Source: Clostridia bacterium
GTDB lineage: Bacteria > Bacillota_A > Clostridia > Oscillospirales > CAG-272
Direction of reading: 5' to 3'
Assembly: GCA_017472105.1 (NCBI GenBank)
Contig: JAFUQY010000108.1
Span: forward strand, 1 to 10,508
DNA: 10,508 nt
The notes beneath the pieces are model-generated. The model was not told where the DNA came from. It made no database searches and saw only the letters and a program-made list of their open reading frames with translations. This document shows positions 6,862 through 10,508 of this stretch, in pieces (the first letter of the stretch is position 1; each line of letters begins with the position of its first letter). Position numbers and translations under genes: made by a program.

Positions 6862-8196
6862 ATGGCAAACACCGTCATCATGCCCCGTCAGGGTCAGAGC
6901 GTTGAGTCCTGCATCATTACGGCGTGGCAGAAGAAAAAAGGCGACACCGTCAACGTGGGCGATATCCTGTTCTCCTACGAAACCGACAAGAGCGCATTTG
7001 ACGAGCCGTCCCAGTTCGCCGGAACCATCCTCGAAGTCCTCGTTTCCGAAGGCGACGTGGTTCCCTGTCTGGATCCGGTCTGCATCATCGGTGAAGCGGG
7101 TGAAGATATCTCCGCTCTCATTCCCGGTGCCGATGCAGCTGCGGAAGAAGCTCCGGCGGAAGACGCAAAGGAAGAAGCCAAGCCCGCTGAAGCTGAAGCA
7201 ACCGTATCCGAATCCACCGGCGAGCGCGTGTTCATCTCTCCCAGAGCACGTCTGCTTGCCCTCAAGACCGGCGTGGATATGACCAAAGTCGTTTCCACCG
7301 GTCCTCACGGCAGAATCATCGAACGCGATATCGACAAGGCTCTCGACGAAGGCTATCTCGCATCCACCGAAGCGGTTGAGTCCTTCCTCGCAGGCAAGCC
7401 GATGCCCGTGGAAGAACCCGTTGTAATCGAAGCTCCTGTGACCGAAGCGCCCGCTGTGAAGGAAGAAGTCACCGTTCCCGCTTCTCCCGCACCGGTTTCC
7501 GACGACCTCCGCGCATACGACGAAGAGCCCCTCACCAACGTCCGCAAGGTCATCGCAAAGGCAATGCACGCGTCCCTATCCGACATGGCTCAGCTCACCC
7601 TCAACTCCTCCTTCGATGCCACCAGTCTCCTTGCATACAGTGCAAATCTCAAGGCATCGGGCGAAGCTATGGGTCTGTCCAAGATTTACATCAACGACAT
7701 GGTTCTCTATGCGGTTGCACGCGTTCTGCCGAATCATCCCGAAATCAACGCCAATCTCGTGGACAACACCTTCCGCAAGTTCAGGCATGCGAACGTCGGC
7801 ATGGCAGTGGATACTGAGCGCGGACTGCTCGTTCCTGTTATCTTCGGTGCCGAAAAAATGTCCCTCGCAGAAGTTTCCGCACAGGCGAAGTCCCTCGCGG
7901 CAAAGGCACGTGACGGCAAGCTCACTCCCGACGAAATGTCCGGCGGCAGCTTCACCGTTTCCAATCTCGGCTCCCTCGGCGTGGAGAGCTTCACTCCCGT
8001 CATCAATCCTCCGCAGACCGCAATTCTCGGCGTATGCTGCACCACGAACAAGCTGAACGCTGACGGCAAGGTCTACCCGGCGATGGGTCTCTCCCTGACC
8101 TTCGACCACCGTGCCGTTGACGGTGCACCTGCCGCAAGATTCCTCAAGGATGTCTGCGATGCACTGGAAAACTTTGATCTGCTTCTCGCGAAGTAA
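6862..8196 (+). CDS. 2-oxoacid dehydrogenase E2, lipoyl-dependent acyltransferase
   Basis: The core subunit of a pyruvate/acetoin/branched-chain-type dehydrogenase complex. It carries the acyl group on lipoate and passes it to CoA. The 444 residues read in order: one lipoyl domain (about 1-80) with the lipoylated Lys43 in ETDKS; an Ala/Glu/Pro-rich linker (about 88-118); a peripheral subunit-binding domain (about 122-162: ISPRARLLA, GPHGRIIERDI) that holds E1 or E3; a second Pro/Val/Glu linker (about 180-212); and the catalytic domain (about 222-444) with DHRAVDG at 415-421, where His416 and Asp420 are catalytic. GAAAGG lies 11 bases before the start. E3 follows after 11 bases. The E2 class is certain. 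The acyl substrate is not, so pyruvate, acetoin and branched-chain 2-oxoacids remain possible. Confidence 0.92.
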   Translation: MANTVIMPRQGQSVESCIITAWQKKKGDTVNVGDILFSYETDKSAFDEPSQFAGTILEVLVSEGDVVPCLDPVCIIGEAGEDISALIPGADAAAEEAPAEDAKEEAKPAEAEATVSESTGERVFISPRARLLALKTGVDMTKVVSTGPHGRIIERDIDKALDEGYLASTEAVESFLAGKPMPVEEPVVIEAPVTEAPAVKEEVTVPASPAPVSDDLRAYDEEPLTNVRKVIAKAMHASLSDMAQLTLNSSFDATSLLAYSANLKASGEAMGLSKIYINDMVLYAVARVLPNHPEINANLVDNTFRKFRHANVGMAVDTERGLLVPVIFGAEKMSLAEVSAQAKSLAAKARDGKLTPDEMSGGSFTVSNLGSLGVESFTPVINPPQTAILGVCCTTNKLNADGKVYPAMGLSLTFDHRAVDGAPAARFLKDVCDALENFDLLLAK

Positions 8197-8207
8197 GAGG
8201 TACCCAC

Positions 8208-9596
8208 ATGGCTGAAACTAAATTTGATCTGATCGTACTGGGCGGCGGTCCTGCTGGCTACAACGCGGCGGAACGTGCGGCTCACGGCGGACTGAAGACC
8301 ATGGTCTGCGAAGAACGCGCGCTCGGCGGTGTCTGCCTCAATGAAGGCTGCATTCCCACAAAGACCCTGCTCTACTCCGCAAAGATTTACGACTACGCCA
8401 ATCACGGCGAAAAATACGGTGTGACCGTTGAAGGCGCGAAAATCGACCACGCGAAGGTTGTTGACCGCAAGGATAAGGTTGTCAAGACCCTCGTCTCCGG
8501 CGTCGGTGCCAAGATGAAGGGTGCGGGCGTCACCGTTGTGTCCGGTACCGCGAAGATCACCGGCAAAACCGCATCCGGATTCACCGTGGAATGCGCGGGC
8601 GAAACCTACGAAGCGGCAAAGCTCCTGATCTGCACCGGTTCCGAAGCGGTTGTTCCTCCGATTCCGGGACTCCGCGAATGTTATGAAGGCGGACTTGCCG
8701 TGACCAACCGTGAGATTCTCGATATCCGCGTCCTCCCGAAGCGCGTTGTCGTTGTCGGCGGCGGCGTCATCGGTCTGGAAATGGCGTCCTACTTCAACTC
8801 CGTCGGCAGCGAAGTCACCGTCATCGAAATGCTCACCAAAATCGCAGGTCCGACTGACAACGATATTTCCGCAATTCTCGAGAAAAACTACGCAAAGAAG
8901 GGCGTGAAGTTCATCCTCGGTGCGAAGGTTGCGTCTGTTTCCGGCAAACCCGGCAGCGGCACCGTCACATACGAAAAGGACGGCAAGAGCGAAACCGTGG
9001 ACTGCGATCTCGTTCTCGTTTCCACCGGACGCCGCGCAAGAACCGCAGGCATCGGTCTGGAAGAGCTCGGCGTGCAGATGAACCGCGGCGCGATCGTAAC
9101 CAACGACACCTGCCGTACCTCCGTTCCCGGCGTATGGGCAGCGGGCGACGTCAACGGCAAGGTCATGCTCGCTCACACCGCATACCGCGAAGGCGAAGCG
9201 GCAGTGAACGACATGCTCGGCAAGAAGGACAAGGTCGACTACCGTGCCATTCCGTCGGTCATCTACACCAATCCCGAAGTCGGATGCGTCGGTGAGACCG
9301 TGGAATCCGCAAAGAAGGCGGGCATTGACGCGGAAGAAATCACCATGTCCCTCCGTTACAGCGGCAGATACATCGCGGAAAACGAAGGCGGCGACGGCAT
9401 TGTCAAGATCGTCTACGGCAAAAAGCACCACGAAATCCTCGGCGTGCACATGATCGGCTCCTATGCCTCCGAAATCATCTACGGCGCGGCGGCGATGGTT
9501 GCCAAGTGCCAGAGAGTTGCCGACGTGCAGAAGATCGTGTTCCCGCATCCCACCGTCTGCGAAGTCATCCGCGAAGCAATGTTTGCGATTGAATAA
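8208..9596 (+). CDS. lpdA: Dihydrolipoamide dehydrogenase (E3)
   Basis: A flavoprotein that reoxidises dihydrolipoamide on E2 and reduces NAD+. Its 462 residues show every E3 mark: the FAD-binding GGGPAG at 12-17, the redox disulfide C43/C48 in GGVCLNEGCIPTK, the NAD-binding GGGVIG at 184-189, the second FAD motif VWAAGDV at 309-315, and the C-terminal His-Glu pair in HPTVCE (H447, E452) that acts as base across the dimer. GAGG lies 7 bases before the start and overlaps the end of the E2 gene's stop region, so the two genes are tightly joined. It most likely serves the E2/E1 pair beside it, though E3 can be shared with other lipoyl enzymes such as glycine cleavage. A long non-coding stretch follows before E1. 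Confidence 0.95.
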   Translation: MAETKFDLIVLGGGPAGYNAAERAAHGGLKTMVCEERALGGVCLNEGCIPTKTLLYSAKIYDYANHGEKYGVTVEGAKIDHAKVVDRKDKVVKTLVSGVGAKMKGAGVTVVSGTAKITGKTASGFTVECAGETYEAAKLLICTGSEAVVPPIPGLRECYEGGLAVTNREILDIRVLPKRVVVVGGGVIGLEMASYFNSVGSEVTVIEMLTKIAGPTDNDISAILEKNYAKKGVKFILGAKVASVSGKPGSGTVTYEKDGKSETVDCDLVLVSTGRRARTAGIGLEELGVQMNRGAIVTNDTCRTSVPGVWAAGDVNGKVMLAHTAYREGEAAVNDMLGKKDKVDYRAIPSVIYTNPEVGCVGETVESAKKAGIDAEEITMSLRYSGRYIAENEGGDGIVKIVYGKKHHEILGVHMIGSYASEIIYGAAAMVAKCQRVADVQKIVFPHPTVCEVIREAMFAIE

Positions 9597-9634
9597 ATCT
9601 GCACATACCTTACGGCGCACGTGAGTCAGAACCC

Positions 9635-9666
9635 CGAACGATTTCATAAACGATATCCATCGTTCG
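9635..9666. repeat. Perfect 8-base inverted repeat
   Basis: CGAACGAT (9635-9642) and ATCGTTCG (9659-9666) form a stem with a 16-base loop. No T-run follows on either strand, so it is not a plain terminator. It is the first of the chain of hairpins after the E3 gene. Confidence 0.7.
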
Positions 9667-9677
9667 CTCCACGGCGC

Positions 9678-9709
9678 GGGCAGATAGGGTTGGCGGTCCC
9701 TAGCTGCCC
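9678..9709. repeat. Strong GC-rich hairpin
   Basis: GGGCAG-A-TAGGG (9678-9689) pairs with CCCTA-G-CTGCCC (9698-9709) around the loop TTGGCGGT. There are eleven base pairs with a single A/G mismatch. It is the most stable-looking stem in the window and lacks a T-run on either strand. Confidence 0.75.
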
Positions 9710-9826
9710 CAGAACGATTTTCTGATAAATCGGACGGACAAACCGTCAGCTGTTTTGAAATTTCACAATATGGCGGGAGCTGTTCCCATACATATCCCTT
9801 CATATGCCATCATACAGCAGAAATCA

Positions 9827-9864
9827 CCGTCAGACAGTCTTAACCTTGTCAGTCGGAAGTTTTT
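9827..9864 (+). terminator. Terminator-like hairpin upstream of E1
   Basis: CCG-T-C-A-GACA (9827-9836) can pair with TGTC-A-G-T-CGG (9847-9856), giving eight pairs with two mismatches and a 10-base loop. AAG and five T follow (9860-9864). The stem is imperfect and the T-run short, so it may be weak or conditional. It lies about 80 bases before the E1 start codon. Confidence 0.4.
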
Positions 9865-9944
9865 GCCAAGCTTTTTTCAAAAAGCGTCCCGCGTCCCTCA
9901 ACTGAAAATTTAAAATTCACTTCACATAAGAAGGAGTACCTACC

Positions 9945-10508
9945 ATGCCTAAGAGTCAATATGTGGATCCCGGTAAGGTTTTTGAACCCGGTTACATTGA
10001 TTTCGACAGTATCCCTCTCTGCCGATACAACAAGACTATTGAAGAAGAAAAGAAGCTGTATTCCAAGGCTGATTTCATGCGGATCTATCACGACATGAGA
10101 ACCATCCGCGAATTCGAGACCATGCTCAACGAGATCAAGGTCAAGTCCGAATACAACGGCGTGAAGTACAACAACCCCGGCCCCGCTCACCTCTCCATCG
10201 GTCAGGAAGCATCCGCGGTCGGTCAGGCTTACTGCCTCGACATCAACGACTTCACCTTCGGTTCCCACAGATCCCACGGTGAAATCCTTGCAAAGGGTCT
10301 CTCCTCCATCAACCAGCTGGAAGACAACGAAGTTTACGATATCATGAAGGAATTCCTGGACGGTTCCATCCTGAGCGTTGTGGAAAAGAACAACACCACC
10401 GGAAAGATCAAGGATCTGGCGAAGGACTTCCTCCTCTACGGTGCGCTTGCTGAAATCTTCGGCAGAGTTACCGGCTTCAACAAGGGTCTGGGCGGCTCCA
10501 TGCACGCA
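9945..10508 (+). CDS. Thiamine-diphosphate-dependent 2-oxoacid dehydrogenase E1 (alpha region), partial
   Basis: The first 188 codons of an E1 component, running off the right edge. E1 decarboxylates the 2-oxoacid and transfers the acyl group to E2 lipoate. Alpha-subunit signatures are IYHDMRTIREFETML at 47-61, HLSIGQEASAVGQAY at 82-96, HRSHGEILAKG at 108-118, and AEIFGRVTG plus GLGGSMH at 169-187. The N-terminus has about 40 residues ahead of the usual first helix. Between AKG and AEIFGR there are about 50 residues where ordinary E1 alpha proteins have about ten, so an insertion of roughly 40. Some Clostridia have alpha and beta fused in one long chain of this kind; the part seen here cannot prove a fusion. 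The start is firm: AAGGAG lies 8 bases before the ATG and an in-frame TAA lies at 9927-9929. Confidence 0.88.
   Translation, partial: MPKSQYVDPGKVFEPGYIDFDSIPLCRYNKTIEEEKKLYSKADFMRIYHDMRTIREFETMLNEIKVKSEYNGVKYNNPGPAHLSIGQEASAVGQAYCLDINDFTFGSHRSHGEILAKGLSSINQLEDNEVYDIMKEFLDGSILSVVEKNNTTGKIKDLAKDFLLYGALAEIFGRVTGFNKGLGGSMHA

Larger units (their letters stand above)
9597..9944. other. Structured non-coding stretch between E3 and E1 genes
   Basis: 348 bases with no supportable gene, inside an otherwise tight gene cluster. It holds a chain of perfect or near-perfect hairpins: 9635-9666 (8-base arms), 9678-9709 (11 pairs, one mismatch), 9715-9732 (6-base arms), 9733-9747 (5-base arms) and 9768-9795 (ATATG/CATAT outside GGGA/TCCC). 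It also contains the palindrome TGAAATTTCA (9756-9765), a terminator-like hairpin (9827-9864) and GCTTTTT/AAAAAGC (9870-9885). ACCGTCAG appears at 9742-9749 and 9826-9833. It could be a cis-regulatory leader of E1, a processed intergenic RNA that tunes E1 against E2/E3, or a dispersed repeat inserted here. I do not recognise a named RNA family, and the direction of transcription is not proven. Confidence 0.6.

Noticed and set aside
6829..7569. A 246-codon minus-strand frame over the E2 start, and similar frames over deoR (6015-6881) and the TIM-barrel gene (5107-5763)
   Set aside because: All are antisense shadows of well-supported genes, without family resemblance.
8073..9803. A 576-codon open frame on the minus strand over the E3 gene
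   Set aside because: It is antisense to a certain E3 gene and has no recognisable domain. Only its first 69 or so codons lie outside E3, in the hairpin-rich spacer, without a ribosome binding site.
9597..9944. Thiamine diphosphate riboswitch before E1
   Set aside because: The enzyme uses thiamine diphosphate, but the conserved CTGAGA and GAACCTGAT-type stretches of the THI box are not present in the spacer.

Overview
The window reads as a chromosomal segment of an anaerobic, Gram-positive-type bacterium, most likely an uncultured member of the Clostridia. The basis is a clear SpoVG homologue, a MurC with the GIGGVSM form of the N-terminal nucleotide-binding loop seen in Clostridia, AGGAG-type ribosome binding sites, GC-rich genes separated by AT-rich promoter regions, and a 2-oxoacid dehydrogenase cluster with divergent, Clostridia-like E2 and E1 proteins. 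The genus cannot be read from this sequence alone.

Left part, minus strand (1-3399): spoVG is followed by its own intrinsic terminator, then by carB (carbamoyl-phosphate synthase large subunit) with its own promoter. carB runs off the left edge of the window. It carries one in-frame TAG at 634-636, after codon 737. The frame beyond the stop is fully CarB-like, so the damage is a single base (TAC to TAG, either a real nonsense mutation or a sequencing or assembly error). No carA is present next to the carB start.

Middle, plus strand (3400-5886): murC is read from an extended -10 promoter that diverges from spoVG. It is followed 13 bases later by a xylose-isomerase-like TIM-barrel protein (sugar phosphate isomerase/epimerase family). 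A clear intrinsic terminator closes this two-gene unit.

Right part, plus strand (5887-10508): a DeoR-family regulator with a strong promoter overlapped by an inverted repeat, then E2 (lipoyl acyltransferase), E3 (dihydrolipoamide dehydrogenase) and the start of a thiamine-diphosphate-dependent E1. These make up a 2-oxoacid dehydrogenase complex whose substrate (pyruvate, acetoin or a branched-chain 2-oxoacid) is not decided by the sequence. The regulator sits first and probably controls the cluster. Between E3 and E1 lies a 348-base non-coding stretch packed with hairpins, with a terminator-like hairpin and a possible competing pairing before the E1 ribosome binding site. This is the most unexplained part of the window.

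Points worth a second look: the amber codon in carB, the structured E3-E1 intergenic region, the inverted repeat over the deoR promoter (one half-site recurs just upstream of E1), the twin palindromes at the carB promoter, and an insertion in the E1 alpha region.
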